In this document: in pieces, positions 1-8,510 of the stretch
How positions within the stretch are numbered: the stretch's first letter is position 1
Layout of the letters: every line of letters starts with the position of its first letter
Assembly (NCBI GenBank): GCA_901456055.1
Contig: CABDWT010000004.1
Location: forward strand, 806,001-870,000
Origin: Phytobacter ursingii
GTDB lineage: Bacteria; Pseudomonadota; Gammaproteobacteria; Enterobacterales; Enterobacteriaceae
DNA length: 64,000 nucleotides
Reading direction: 5' to 3'
Program-made: the position numbers and the translations under genes
Notes under the pieces: generated by a model
Told to the model about the DNA's origin: nothing
Databases searched by the model: none
Seen by the model: only the letters and a program-made list of their open reading frames with translations

Positions 1-426
1 CATGGTTGGCAGCAGGGTGCGCACGAACGCCAGGAAGCGCCCAGCCAACAGCGCCAGCAAACCGTGTCGGTCAAACATGCAGGTCGCCCGCTGATGATAT
101 TTCTCCGGCAACTGCGCCAGCCAGCCCTTCACCACGCGGGTATTCCCCAGCCAACGCCCCTGCAGGTAGCTCAACCAGCAACCCAGGCTGGCGGCAGAAG
201 TCAGGATTACGAGTGTCGACAGGTAGTCCATGCAACCACGCGCCACCAGCGCGCCAGCCAATAAAAGCAAACTGTCCCCAGGCAAAAACGAGGCTGGAAG
301 CAATCCGTTTTCTAAAAAGAGAGTGGCAAACATCACTAAATAAACGACGCCAACAATATGTGGATTCGCCAGCGCTGCAAAGTCGTGGTGCCAGAGCGCA
401 GCGATAATGTCTTGAATTACAGCCAT
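1..426 (-). CDS. yghB: YghB, DedA-family inner-membrane protein (5' part; gene runs off the window)
   Basis: The reverse strand from an ATG at 426 down to base 1 is open for 142 codons and reads as the N-terminal part of E. coli YghB (starts [12 protein letters not shown]), including the DedA hallmark stretch [16 protein letters not shown] and the later [14 protein letters not shown] segment that ends at the window edge. DedA proteins are polytopic inner-membrane transporters linked to lipid flipping, membrane potential and cell division; YghB and YqjA are partly redundant in E. coli. The neighbour metC, on the same strand upstream, matches the E. coli order. The C-terminal third is missing only because the window starts here. 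Identification is by recalled sequence similarity and synteny. Confidence 0.93.
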   Translation of the reverse strand, partial: MAVIQDIIAALWHHDFAALANPHIVGVVYLVMFATLFLENGLLPASFLPGDSLLLLAGALVARGCMDYLSTLVILTSAASLGCWLSYLQGRWLGNTRVVKGWLAQLPEKYHQRATCMFDRHGLLALLAGRFLAFVRTLLPTM

Positions 427-557
427 GGACTTTCCTGTGGTACCGCTTAGAGAAGGCTATTGTACCCGCTTATCGCCCGAAACACCTTGATCCCAGGCGC
501 AATTAATACAGAGTATTCTGCTGGCGTAATGAGAATTTTCAACCAGCAGTTAACAAT

Positions 558-1745
558 TTATACGATGCGCTGAAAACCTGCAGCCAAATCTTCAATTAAA
601 TCATCAACATCTTCCAGACCAATATGAACACGAATCAGAGTGCCGCTAAAATCCACGCCGCTGTCAGGACGGATAGCCGCGATCTGTTCCGGTTGATTTG
701 CCAGAATTAATGATTCATACCCGCCCCAGGAGTAGGCCATGCTGAACAGCGAGAAATTATCGAGATAGGCCGCCATCTCTTCATTGTTAAGGCGCTTGTT
801 CAGAATGAAGGAAAACAGACCGCTGCTGCCGTTAAAATCGCGCTTCCAGAACTCATGTCCTTTGCTACCTGGCAGCGCCGGATGGTTAACTTGCGCGACT
901 TGCGGGTGCGAAGCCAGCCACTGTGCGATTTTCAGGCTGCTTTCATGATGCTGACGCAGACGTACGCCCAGGGTACGCAGGCCGCGACTGGTCATATACG
1001 CCGTATCAGCATCGACCATTTGCCCCATCAGATAGGCATTCTCGCGCAGTTGATCCCAACAGCGGGCATTGGAAACCGCGGTACCAATCATGCCATCAGA
1101 GTGACCAATCAGGTATTTGGTGGCTGCCTGAATAGAAATATCGATATCGAACTCAAGCGCCTTAAAGAGAATGCCCGCAGCCCAGGTATTGTCGATCATA
1201 ATGATCGCCTCGGGCGCAACGCTTCTGACAGCCTGCACGATTGCCGGCACATCATGGACTTCCATGGTTATCGAGCCTGGTGATTCGAGAAATACGATTT
1301 TGGTGTTGGGCTGTATCAGACGCACAATACTTGCGCCGATCATTGGGTCAAACCAGCTGGTGGTTACCCCCAGTTTGGCGAGGATTTTGGTGCTGAAATC
1401 CTGTGTGGGTTCATAGGCCGTATTGGTCATCAGGATATGGTCGCCCTGTTCGACAAACGCCAGGATGGTATTGGCTACCGCGGCTGCGCCGCAGGGGAAA
1501 AGAGCACAGCCAGCGCCACCTTCCAGCTCGCACATGGCTTCCTGTAACGAGAAATGGGTCAGCGTGCCGCGACGTCCATAAAAAAGCTCGCCCTTCGCGC
1601 GGTTGCGCGTGGCCTGCTTTTTCGCCTCGACCGTATCGAAAACCAGAGAGGAAGCTCGCTGAATAACGCTATTCACCGAACCCTGCGTGTATTTCTTGCT
1701 GCGCCCCGCGTTAACCAGAGCAGTATCAATATGCTTCGCCGTCAT
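558..1745 (-). CDS. metC: Cystathionine beta-lyase MetC
   Basis: 395 aa, the normal MetC length. This is a PLP enzyme of the Cys/Met metabolism family that cleaves cystathionine to homocysteine, pyruvate and ammonia in methionine synthesis (cytosolic). The PLP-lysine context [13 protein letters not shown] lies near residue 210 and the upstream [11 protein letters not shown] segment carries the Asp that contacts the pyridine ring. It is divergent from exbB, exactly as in E. coli, and a tandem MetJ-like box lies just upstream of its start, so repression by MetJ/S-adenosylmethionine is expected. Nothing in the sequence looks broken. Confidence 0.96.
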   Translation of the reverse strand: MTAKHIDTALVNAGRSKKYTQGSVNSVIQRASSLVFDTVEAKKQATRNRAKGELFYGRRGTLTHFSLQEAMCELEGGAGCALFPCGAAAVANTILAFVEQGDHILMTNTAYEPTQDFSTKILAKLGVTTSWFDPMIGASIVRLIQPNTKIVFLESPGSITMEVHDVPAIVQAVRSVAPEAIIMIDNTWAAGILFKALEFDIDISIQAATKYLIGHSDGMIGTAVSNARCWDQLRENAYLMGQMVDADTAYMTSRGLRTLGVRLRQHHESSLKIAQWLASHPQVAQVNHPALPGSKGHEFWKRDFNGSSGLFSFILNKRLNNEEMAAYLDNFSLFSMAYSWGGYESLILANQPEQIAAIRPDSGVDFSGTLIRVHIGLEDVDDLIEDLAAGFQRIV

Positions 1746-1764
1746 GTTCGCTTAACCTGTTTTT

Positions 1765-1790
1765 ATACGTCTGGATGTCCAGACTACCAT
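1765..1790 (-). promoter_or_regulatory. Tandem MetJ-like met boxes upstream of metC
   Basis: The stretch ATACGTCTGGATGTCCAGAC begins 20 bp upstream of the metC start and resembles successive 8-bp met boxes (consensus AGACGTCT), with the GTCTGGAT and GTCCAGAC parts forming a dyad. MetJ with S-adenosylmethionine represses metC in E. coli through boxes at this place. The match is by eye. Confidence 0.6.
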
Positions 1791-1915
1791 GAATGCCAGG
1801 TGATGCATCGATACCCGTTCTGATAAAGCATAAAATTTTATGAATATTCAGCTATGAGACTTTTTTACTGCGTGAGCGCAAGGAAAATGCGGGGATATTG
1901 CGGCAGTATGTAAAT

Positions 1916-1938
1916 ACTAATGAGAACTACTATCAATT
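1916..1938 (+). promoter_or_regulatory. Fur-like box upstream of exbB
   Basis: The sequence TAATGAGAACTACTATCA resembles the Fur consensus GATAATGATAATCATTATC (shared xxTGAxAA...TATCA pattern) and lies about 60 bp upstream of the exbB start. exbB and exbD are iron-repressed through Fur in E. coli. The match is imperfect. Confidence 0.5.
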
Positions 1939-1997
1939 CGACGATGTTTTGATATTATTATGCTCAGATTTTGTGATATGCGTCGTGGAGATACACA

Positions 1998-2732
1998 GTG
2001 GGTAATAATTTGATGCAGGCGGATCTTTCCGTTTGGGGTATGTATCAACATGCCGACATCGTAGTAAAAATTGTGATGATCGGGTTGATACTGGCATCAG
2101 TGGTCACCTGGGCAATCTTCTTTAGTAAAAGTGCTGAGATGATTGCGCATAAACGCCGTCTTAAACGTGAACAACAATTATTGGCCGATGCCCGTTCGCT
2201 GGATCAGGCCAGTGAAATTGCCTCCTCTTTCCATGCCAGAAGTCTAAGTACGCAGTTACTTAACGAAGCCCAAAATGAGCTGGAGTTGTCCGCAGGTAGC
2301 GAAGATAACGAAGGGATTAAAGAGCGTACGGGCTTCCGTCTGGAACGTCGCGTTGCCGCTACGGGCCGTCATATGGGCCGTGGTAATGGTTACCTGGCGA
2401 CTATCGGCGCCATCTCCCCGTTTGTGGGGCTGTTTGGTACCGTATGGGGTATCATGAACAGCTTCATCGGTATTGCCCAGACGCAGACCACTAACCTTGC
2501 TGTGGTCGCACCGGGTATCGCGGAAGCGCTGCTGGCGACCGCGATCGGCCTGGTGGCAGCGATTCCTGCGGTGGTTATCTATAACATCTTCGCCCGCATG
2601 ATCGGCGGTTATAAAGCGACGCTGGGTGATGTTGCCGCACAGGTTCTGTTGCTGCAAAGCCGCGACCTGGATCTGGCTGCCAGCGCCTCTGCAAAACCTG
2701 TCCACGCCGCCCAGAAACTACGAGTAGGTTAA
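1998..2732 (+). CDS. exbB: ExbB, proton-channel subunit of the TonB energy-transducing complex
   Basis: 244 aa from a GTG start (GTGGGTAATAATTTG), the same start codon and length as E. coli ExbB. ExbB is a three-helix inner-membrane protein that assembles as a pentamer around ExbD and drives TonB with the proton-motive force. Visible features are the first membrane helix (VVKIVMIGLILASVVTWAIFF), the long cytoplasmic loop rich in charged residues, and the conserved TM2-TM3 block with ATIGAISPFVGLFGTVWGI and GIAEALLATAIGLVAAIPAV. exbD follows after 6 bp, so the two are one operon. The complex would serve the IutA-like receptor at 30029-32218. Confidence 0.97.
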   Translation: MGNNLMQADLSVWGMYQHADIVVKIVMIGLILASVVTWAIFFSKSAEMIAHKRRLKREQQLLADARSLDQASEIASSFHARSLSTQLLNEAQNELELSAGSEDNEGIKERTGFRLERRVAATGRHMGRGNGYLATIGAISPFVGLFGTVWGIMNSFIGIAQTQTTNLAVVAPGIAEALLATAIGLVAAIPAVVIYNIFARMIGGYKATLGDVAAQVLLLQSRDLDLAASASAKPVHAAQKLRVG

Positions 2733-2738
2733 TGCCCC

Positions 2739-3164
2739 ATGGCAATGCGTCTTAACGAAAACCTCGACGATAACGGCGAAATGCACGAAATCAACGTAAC
2801 GCCGTTTATCGACGTTATGCTGGTTCTGCTGATTATCTTCATGGTGGCCGCGCCGCTTGCGACGGTAGATGTGAAAGTTAATCTGCCTGCTTCTACCAGC
2901 CAGCCGCAGCCGCGCCCGGAAAAACCGATTTACCTGTCCGTAAAAGCGGATAACACCATGTTTATTGGTAACGAGCCGGTGACCGACGAAACGATGGTTA
3001 CTCAGCTTAATGCTGTCACCGAAGGCAAGAAGGATACGACGGTTTTCTTCCGCGCAGATAAGACCGTTGACTACGAAACCATTATGAAGGTGATGGATAC
3101 CCTGCATCGCGCGGGATATCTCAAAATTGGCCTGGTCGGAGAAGAGACCGCAGCCGCGAAGTAA
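2739..3164 (+). CDS. exbD: ExbD, TonB-complex subunit
   Basis: 141 aa, as in E. coli. It has a single N-terminal transmembrane helix preceded by the signature INVTPFIDVMLVLLIIFMV, in which the aspartate (about residue 25) is the protonatable residue needed for energy transduction. The rest is a periplasmic domain. It lies directly after exbB with a 6-bp gap and is followed by a strong terminator, so the operon is exbB-exbD only. Confidence 0.97.
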   Translation: MAMRLNENLDDNGEMHEINVTPFIDVMLVLLIIFMVAAPLATVDVKVNLPASTSQPQPRPEKPIYLSVKADNTMFIGNEPVTDETMVTQLNAVTEGKKDTTVFFRADKTVDYETIMKVMDTLHRAGYLKIGLVGEETAAAK

Positions 3165-3182
3165 CCCTCGCGTTTGCTTATT

Positions 3183-3212
3183 AAGGCTGGCCTGCGGGCC
3201 GGCCTTTTTCAT
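3183..3212 (+). terminator. Rho-independent terminator of exbBD
   Basis: GGCTGGCCTGCGGGCCGGCC followed by TTTTTC forms a GC-rich hairpin with a U tract 19 bp after the exbD stop. Confidence 0.85.
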
Positions 3213-3364
3213 TTCAGGATTCCGCTCAGCTAACGCTATAACGCATTATTTTAGGGATATCTAATTTGCACTTAAGAATGCGTAAATCATTAAACGCGGG
3301 GATTATTCAGTGAATAATCAAATAGGGTGAATAATTATTGATAGTAACAGGGGGGATTATGAGG

Positions 3365-3835
3365 TTATTTCTGCGCTTGCGCAGGCTCTGAGGTGAGGGG
3401 CGTTACAGCGTCTTCTGGCGTGGTTTTTTCCTCAGGCGCGACGGTAGTCACAACTGCGGTACGGTATTCTGCATCGGCAAGTTTGCGGCTGATACGCAGG
3501 GTTGCTGTCTCTCTGGCAAGAATATGCTGGTAATTGGCTTCCAGTCTGGCCATTACTTTTTCCAGCAGGTCAGGACGTTCCTGCACGATCGCGTTAATGG
3601 TCGCACCGTAGATCTCTTCTTTCACCTGAAAAGCATAGATTTCCCGGCGATTTTGCCACTTCAGGCGCACGAGGGCTGCGGGGATGGAGATGAGCTCATG
3701 GGCAATGCGCTGGATAGTGGCATTCTTACTTTGAATGAGCGCATCAATATTTTGCTTTAAGATAAATTCGTCGCTGGGTTGATTGTCTAAAGTCAAATAA
3801 ACGTCGTTATTATCTATTTTCTCCACGTCATTCAT
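3365..3835 (-). CDS. Unrecognised 156-aa protein, second gene of a two-gene operon
   Basis: I do not recognise a family. The protein is predicted soluble and largely helical, with a charged middle part (VKEEIYGATINAIVQERPDLLEKVMARLEANYQHILARE) and a low-complexity Thr/Pro/Glu C-terminus. Its ATG overlaps the last 8 bp of the gene upstream (3828-4232), so the two are probably translated together. The pair sits where E. coli K-12 carries yghA/yqhA, between exbD and yghZ, and belongs to a lineage-specific islet. Base composition is a little more AT-rich than in exbBD. No function is proposed. Confidence 0.7.
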   Translation of the reverse strand: MNDVEKIDNNDVYLTLDNQPSDEFILKQNIDALIQSKNATIQRIAHELISIPAALVRLKWQNRREIYAFQVKEEIYGATINAIVQERPDLLEKVMARLEANYQHILARETATLRISRKLADAEYRTAVVTTVAPEEKTTPEDAVTPLTSEPAQAQK

Positions 3836-4232
3836 CCCCTAGTTTATAAAACAAAGGCGTATCTTTTTCGCGGGTAATGAGATTAAGCCAAATTTCATTT
3901 CCGGCTTCATTAATTTGTTTGGTCTTTTCGGAAATTATTTGGCTTAATGCCTGAGCATCAATCTCGCCTTCGGCTTGCAAATCGTTCAGCAGGCGGGCAA
4001 AAGTTTCGATTTTTACCACACGATATAATCGGTCTTTTATATGACGATCGCGCTCTTCAAGCAACATATTCCGCGACTGCCCGGTACGATTGGCGTTCGC
4101 TAATATATCGCTGGCATAATCAGAGAGCGTTCTTTTTCCCTGAGTTAAATTAGTATCTTTTTCTGCTTCTCCCGGTTCTGTTTCCGTAACAGAAATGTGA
4201 AATCGAGCCGGGACAAGATTCTCGGGGAGCAT
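3828..4232 (-). CDS. Unrecognised 134-aa protein, first gene of a two-gene operon
   Basis: The start chosen is the ATG at 4232, because AAGGA lies 8 bp in front of it; a TTG two codons upstream (4238) is open but too close to that site. No signal peptide or membrane helix is visible. The protein is polar and probably helical, with KRTLSDYASDILANANRTGQ and IISEKTKQINEAGNEIWLNLI as its most distinctive parts, and it ends by overlapping the start of the gene at 3365-3835. It is divergent from the membrane-anchored gene at 4336, with a shared ~100-bp upstream region. I do not recognise a family. Confidence 0.7.
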   Translation of the reverse strand: MLPENLVPARFHISVTETEPGEAEKDTNLTQGKRTLSDYASDILANANRTGQSRNMLLEERDRHIKDRLYRVVKIETFARLLNDLQAEGEIDAQALSQIISEKTKQINEAGNEIWLNLITREKDTPLFYKLGDE

Positions 4233-4335
4233 TTCCAATATCCTTTAATATCAATAAGGTAGGCGAAGTTTGGGCGTGAGGTTCGTTGACAATATCATGG
4301 CGCACTTTTAAAATCAAAAAAAATGGAGCCTGCAT

Positions 4336-4842
4336 ATGAACAGTATTTATTATTCTGTTGTCATTTTATTGCTGTTAACGGGCGGCGTACTTTTATTGAT
4401 GCGCGAAAACAATAAAAAGCCGTCCGTAGATGAAACTGAAACGTTGGCCCAGCAAGCTAAGCCTCTGTCCAAAGAGGAGGGCGAAGACCATTTCGCAATG
4501 CTAATGAATGCCATTACCCCGGTGTGGTACTGGCGAGTAAATCACGAATATATCGATTTTCTTCATGCGACGATTAAGCGTATGAACATGGCGGAGCTTA
4601 ATAGCGTACCAGGGTTATTTGAGGCGCAGCGCCGTTGCAGCGATCTCAATTCCGCTGTGTACAAGTATTATGACAATATTAAAAAGCGCTGTTTAAACGG
4701 CGAAAAAGTGATGTACTCCGACCTTGACGTTTTGAACCTGCGCCAGTGTTTTCGCGAGTTCAGTATGGAAGCCTACCCGGAACTGGTTGTGTTGGTATGG
4801 CCCGAATATAAGCGCCCGGAGATCGACCCGGCAGAGGTGTAA
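4336..4842 (+). CDS. Unrecognised 168-aa membrane-anchored protein
   Basis: An N-terminal hydrophobic helix (YSVVILLLLTGGVLLLM, residues about 5-22) is followed by a ~145-residue soluble part with no cleavage site visible, so an inner-membrane anchor is likely. The soluble part has conserved-looking aromatic and cysteine positions (ITPVWYWRVNHEYIDFLHATIKR; RRCSDLNSAVYKYYDNIKKRC). GGAGCC precedes the ATG at a suitable distance. It is divergent from the two-gene operon on its left and convergent with the SerC-like gene on its right, separated by a perfect hairpin. Family not recognised; a link with its unknown neighbours is only positional. Confidence 0.72.
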   Translation: MNSIYYSVVILLLLTGGVLLLMRENNKKPSVDETETLAQQAKPLSKEEGEDHFAMLMNAITPVWYWRVNHEYIDFLHATIKRMNMAELNSVPGLFEAQRRCSDLNSAVYKYYDNIKKRCLNGEKVMYSDLDVLNLRQCFREFSMEAYPELVVLVWPEYKRPEIDPAEV

Positions 4843-4880
4843 CTCGTCATGACGAGCCACTGCTGCCGGAGCAGCAGTGG
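4843..4880. terminator. Two adjacent hairpins between convergent genes
   Basis: CTCGTCATGACGAG is a 14-bp perfect palindrome immediately after the stop at 4842. It is followed by CCACTGCTGC-CGGA-GCAGCAGTGG, a 10-bp perfect stem (4857-4880). They lie between a + strand and a - strand gene, so a bidirectional terminator is likely, although no long U tract follows. Confidence 0.6.
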
Positions 4881-4890
4881 TCAAGGATGA

Positions 4891-6009
4891 TTAATATTTC
4901 GCGTGGTGTTTGAAGCGGAAATCTTCCATAAAGCCGGTCAGTTTCTCTACCGCTCCGAGCGTTAGCGCGTTATAGATTGAGGCGCGCACGCCGCCAATGG
5001 CACGGTGACCACCCAGGCCGGAGAATCCGGCGGCTGTTGCTTCATTCAGGAATAACGCTTCCAGATCTTTGGTTGGCAAATTGAATGCAACATTCATATC
5101 AGAACGGAAAGCCGCTTCACCCCACGGGCGGTAGAAATCGTTGCTACCGTCAATCAGGCCATACAGCAATTTCGCTTTTTGCTGGTTGATTTGCGCCATG
5201 TTTTCCAGCCCACCGACCTCATTGAGCAGCCAGCGGGTGACCAGCAAGACAACATAAATTGCGAAGACCGGCGGGGTGTTGAAGTTCGAATGGGACTCAA
5301 CCTGGCGGCGATAATCCAGGAATGACGGCAGGTTATCCGGGGCGTTTTGTACCACGCTGTCGCGAACCAGTACGATGGTAACGCCTGCCGGGCCAATGTT
5401 TTTCTGCGCATGGGCATAAATCAGCGAGAATTTATCCGCTTCACACGGCTTCGACAAAAAGTCAGAAGACATATCACAGACGCGTGGTACATCGTCACGA
5501 CCCAGAATACGATTGAACTGCAGACCTTCTACCGTCTCATTCGAGACATAGTGAATGTAGGGCGCGTCCGGCGAAAAATCTAATTCTTCATCGGTTGGCA
5601 GACGGCGATAACCATGCTGCTCGCCACTCCAGATGACGCGAACCGGGCCTTCACGCATGGCTTCGGTCACCACTTTACGGCTCCAGTAGCCGGTATCAAA
5701 ATATTCTGCCGGGTGTTTTTTCCCCCGCAGCATGGTCATCGGGACCATAGAGAACTGCTGTGTCGCCCCCCCCTGCAGGAACAGGATGTGGTAGTCGGAA
5801 GGCAGACCCAACAGCGTGCGAATATTGTTTTCGGTTTCGCGCACCACATTTTCAAACCAGTCTGAACGGTGGCTGATACCAAGAATGGACAGCCCCGCTT
5901 CCGGGACATTAATGATCGCCTGTTGGACCTGGTTTAAAACTACCTCGGGCAGTGCGCCCGGGCCGCCGGAGAAATTCAGTGCGTTATTCGGATTCAATGA
6001 CATGTTCAT
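4891..6009 (-). CDS. SerC-like class V aminotransferase (second phosphoserine aminotransferase-type enzyme)
   Basis: 372 aa, full length for SerC. The PLP-lysine motif YAHAQKNIGPAG (Lys near residue 200) is intact, as are the SHR motif near residue 47 and GHRAIGGVRASIYNA near the C-terminus, the residues that bind phosphate and carboxylate in SerC. By recall, the stretch LQGGATQQFSMVPMTML is closer to SerC of other phyla than to the E. coli GGGRGQF version, so this is probably a horizontally acquired paralogue and not the housekeeping serC, which normally sits beside aroA. It starts 20 bp after the ATP-grasp gene stop, so the two form an operon. Starts at 6009 and 6003 are both possible. The reaction is probably 2-oxoglutarate/glutamate-dependent transamination of a phosphorylated or related 2-oxo acid; the true substrate is unknown. 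Confidence 0.85.
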   Translation of the reverse strand: MNMSLNPNNALNFSGGPGALPEVVLNQVQQAIINVPEAGLSILGISHRSDWFENVVRETENNIRTLLGLPSDYHILFLQGGATQQFSMVPMTMLRGKKHPAEYFDTGYWSRKVVTEAMREGPVRVIWSGEQHGYRRLPTDEELDFSPDAPYIHYVSNETVEGLQFNRILGRDDVPRVCDMSSDFLSKPCEADKFSLIYAHAQKNIGPAGVTIVLVRDSVVQNAPDNLPSFLDYRRQVESHSNFNTPPVFAIYVVLLVTRWLLNEVGGLENMAQINQQKAKLLYGLIDGSNDFYRPWGEAAFRSDMNVAFNLPTKDLEALFLNEATAAGFSGLGGHRAIGGVRASIYNALTLGAVEKLTGFMEDFRFKHHAKY

Positions 6010-6029
6010 ACCTGTGTAGCATAAATGGG

Positions 6030-7256
6030 TTAGCGCGTTTTACCGGCTCGTTGTAACAACATTTCCCGCATCGCAGTTTTGACTTTATGCATATGAATCT
6101 GCTTGTTGGGAAACATCTCTTCGTCGTCCATGGCGTGTACGACCATCGCCGGATCGATTTCAAAAATCAGTAATTCGCCGCTCTGCGTCTCGGCACAGTC
6201 GATACCGATGTACTCAAGGCCTGTGCGCTGGCTGATTGCCTCCAGGGCATCATGGTGGCGTGCGGCAAAATCAGCGAATTCGTTCAGGAAGCGAGCTTCC
6301 TGGGCGCGCTTGTTTTCGTCTTCGTACATGCCTGCGTTGACGTAATGAATCATCCAGTTGGACGACACGCCCATATGGCAGGCATACGCTTTGCCGTCGA
6401 TCAGCACCAGGCGCATTTTGCGAAACAGCCCGTCGTCATTGCTGTAATCAACGAAACGCGACAGAAAAAACATATCGCCTTCGTGGTGCTGCAGATAGGA
6501 AGCGACGGCCTCACGGTCATCCACTTTTTGCAGACCATGGCCACCGTGGCTGCCGACAGGACGCAGAATAATCGGGAATGCGTGATCGTCGGCGATATCA
6601 GACACGGACTTTTCTCCCGCAGCCACAGACTGCAGGGACTGGCGGCTGATATGCAGCGCCGGACAGATCACCAGACCGGGCACGTTTTGCAGCAGGATGC
6701 TGGCGTTGTGACGCTCAGAATTGGGGACATTTTGAGGTGAGTTCAGAATCGGCTTCGGCCAGTCGTGAAGTACGTTTTCCAGGCGCTCTAAAACGGCAGC
6801 TTGCTCGTCGCTGGCGCCGATGGCCACCATGACCAGATCGTGCTCCGGCACAGGGGAGGTCAATGGGTGCGGCGCGCCGGGATCAACATAGTAATGGATA
6901 AGATCGATGTCGCTGTCTTCAAGCAGGCAGTCGAGCGGAATATTGGCCGAAAGATTACCCGGCACCATCAGCAGCAGTACGCGCAGTTTTGTCGGCTGAC
7001 GCGCATGCCAGTGGTAGACGCGTTGCATTTGCAGCGCCTGGTTTTGAATTTGCAGACCTGACTCTTCGTGCTTTAGGCTCATCATAGCGATGGCCAGGTT
7101 CATCCACAGGGTCGCATCTTCCGGCGCTTTTTCCGCAAGAGCGATCATTTCTTGTGCCATAGAGGAGAAGTCAACACCTGCGATGCTCATACGTAAAAAC
7201 GGCGCCATTCCCAGGAATGGCAACGATTGAGCTTCCGGCTCTGACGTTAACGACAT
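6030..7256 (-). CDS. ATP-grasp protein with an N-terminal TPR-like segment
   Basis: 408 aa, family not recognised beyond the fold. Residues about 40-75 (APEDATLWMNLAIAMMSLKHEESGLQIQNQALQMQR) look like a TPR pair. The C-terminal half has the ATP-grasp pattern: a glycine-rich loop PIILRPVGSHGGHGLQKV (about 230-247) and a metal-binding end GIDCAETQSGELLIFEIDPAM (about 350-370). The usual Lys of the first motif appears as Arg in ILRPVG. ATP-grasp enzymes join a carboxylate to an amine or thiol through an acyl phosphate. GAGG lies 8 bp before the ATG. It is the first gene of an operon with the SerC-like aminotransferase, which suggests a small pathway making and ligating an amino acid; that pathway is inference. 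Confidence 0.78.
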   Translation of the reverse strand: MSLTSEPEAQSLPFLGMAPFLRMSIAGVDFSSMAQEMIALAEKAPEDATLWMNLAIAMMSLKHEESGLQIQNQALQMQRVYHWHARQPTKLRVLLLMVPGNLSANIPLDCLLEDSDIDLIHYYVDPGAPHPLTSPVPEHDLVMVAIGASDEQAAVLERLENVLHDWPKPILNSPQNVPNSERHNASILLQNVPGLVICPALHISRQSLQSVAAGEKSVSDIADDHAFPIILRPVGSHGGHGLQKVDDREAVASYLQHHEGDMFFLSRFVDYSNDDGLFRKMRLVLIDGKAYACHMGVSSNWMIHYVNAGMYEDENKRAQEARFLNEFADFAARHHDALEAISQRTGLEYIGIDCAETQSGELLIFEIDPAMVVHAMDDEEMFPNKQIHMHKVKTAMREMLLQRAGKTR

Positions 7257-7469
7257 ACTGAGTGCCTCGGGTTATACAGTCGATATGACTTATGATGCTA
7301 TAAATAACCAGAGAGCAATGCGGTGATTAGCGGGGATAAAAAGCGGGATAACGGGAGTTACCCGCTGAAAGTGCGTCAATGCCGGGGCGAATATGGCGAA
7401 TTTTTCTCTTTATCGCTCATAAACCACCTGAATGGTAATAAAGGAAGGGAGCTGAGCCCCCTTCTTGTT

Positions 7470-8510
7470 TTACTTATCGGAGGAAGCTTGCCAGAGGTTG
7501 AGTTCACCGTCGGCGACATGCTTATCAATCTGTGCCAGTTCTTGCTCACTGAACGTCAGATTATTTAACGCCAGAACGTTTTCTTCCAGTTGTTCCGGAC
7601 GGCTTGCGCCGATCAATACCGAGGTGACGCGAGGGTCTTTCAATAGCCAGCTCAGCGCCATCTGCGCCATGGACTGACCACGCGCGCTGGCCATCTCGTT
7701 GAGCAACCGCAGGCTGCTCAGGTTGGCTTCGGTCAGCATTTTTTCCGACAGGCCGCGAACTTTTTTCCCTTCTTTCTGCATCCGTGAGCCTTCCGGGATG
7801 CCGTTAAGGTATTTTCCGGTCAGCAACCCCTGAGCCAGCGGGGTAAAGGCGATGCAGCCAACGCCATTGGCTTCGAGCGTATCCAGTAAGCCCGTTTTAT
7901 CGACCCAGCGGTTAAGCAAATTATAAGAAGGCTGGTGGATCAAGAGGGGGATCTTCCACTCGCGTAGCAAAGCTACCATTGCCTGGGTTCGCGGCGTTGA
8001 ATAAGACGAGATGCCAACATAGAGTGCTTTACCGCTCTGTACGGCCTGGGCCAGCGCCGCGGCGGTCTCTTCCATCGGTGTATTCTCGTCGACACGGTGC
8101 GAATAGAAGATATCGACATAGTCCAGCCCCATGCGTTTCAGGCTTTGATCGAGGCTGGCGAGCAAGTACTTACGGGAGCCACCGGAACCGTACGGACCGG
8201 GCCACATGTCGTAACCCGCTTTAGTGGATATAACCAACTCATCGCGGTAAGCGGCGAAATCTTCACGCAGCAAACGACCAAAGTTCTCTTCTGCACTACC
8301 TGGAGGCGGCCCGTAGTTATTGGCTAAGTCAAAATGGGTGATGCCTAAATCAAAGGCTTTACGCAACAGGGCGCGTTGGGAATCAAGGGCATGAACATGG
8401 CCGAAGCTGTGCCACAAACCCAGCGATAATGCGGGCAGGCGCAGGCCGCTCTTCCCGCAGTAACGATACTGCATCTGCTCATAGCGAGCAGGGTTGGCAA
8501 ACCAGGGCAT
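7470..8510 (-). CDS. yghZ: YghZ (Gpr), L-glyceraldehyde 3-phosphate reductase, aldo-keto reductase family 14
   Basis: 346 aa, matching E. coli YghZ from MPWFANPARYEQMQYRYCGKSGLRLPALSLGLWH onward. It is a NADPH-dependent aldo-keto reductase of the (beta/alpha)8 fold that reduces L-glyceraldehyde 3-phosphate and methylglyoxal. The catalytic Asp/Tyr are in THFDLANNYGPP (about residues 60-70), the Lys in VISTKAGYDMWPGPYG, and the His in IFYSHRVD. The cofactor-binding end SVLIGASRPEQLEENV is present. A good ribosome site (AAGGAGACATC) precedes the ATG. Its place next to the exb/hyb region agrees with E. coli. Confidence 0.95.
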   Translation of the reverse strand: MPWFANPARYEQMQYRYCGKSGLRLPALSLGLWHSFGHVHALDSQRALLRKAFDLGITHFDLANNYGPPPGSAEENFGRLLREDFAAYRDELVISTKAGYDMWPGPYGSGGSRKYLLASLDQSLKRMGLDYVDIFYSHRVDENTPMEETAAALAQAVQSGKALYVGISSYSTPRTQAMVALLREWKIPLLIHQPSYNLLNRWVDKTGLLDTLEANGVGCIAFTPLAQGLLTGKYLNGIPEGSRMQKEGKKVRGLSEKMLTEANLSSLRLLNEMASARGQSMAQMALSWLLKDPRVTSVLIGASRPEQLEENVLALNNLTFSEQELAQIDKHVADGELNLWQASSDK

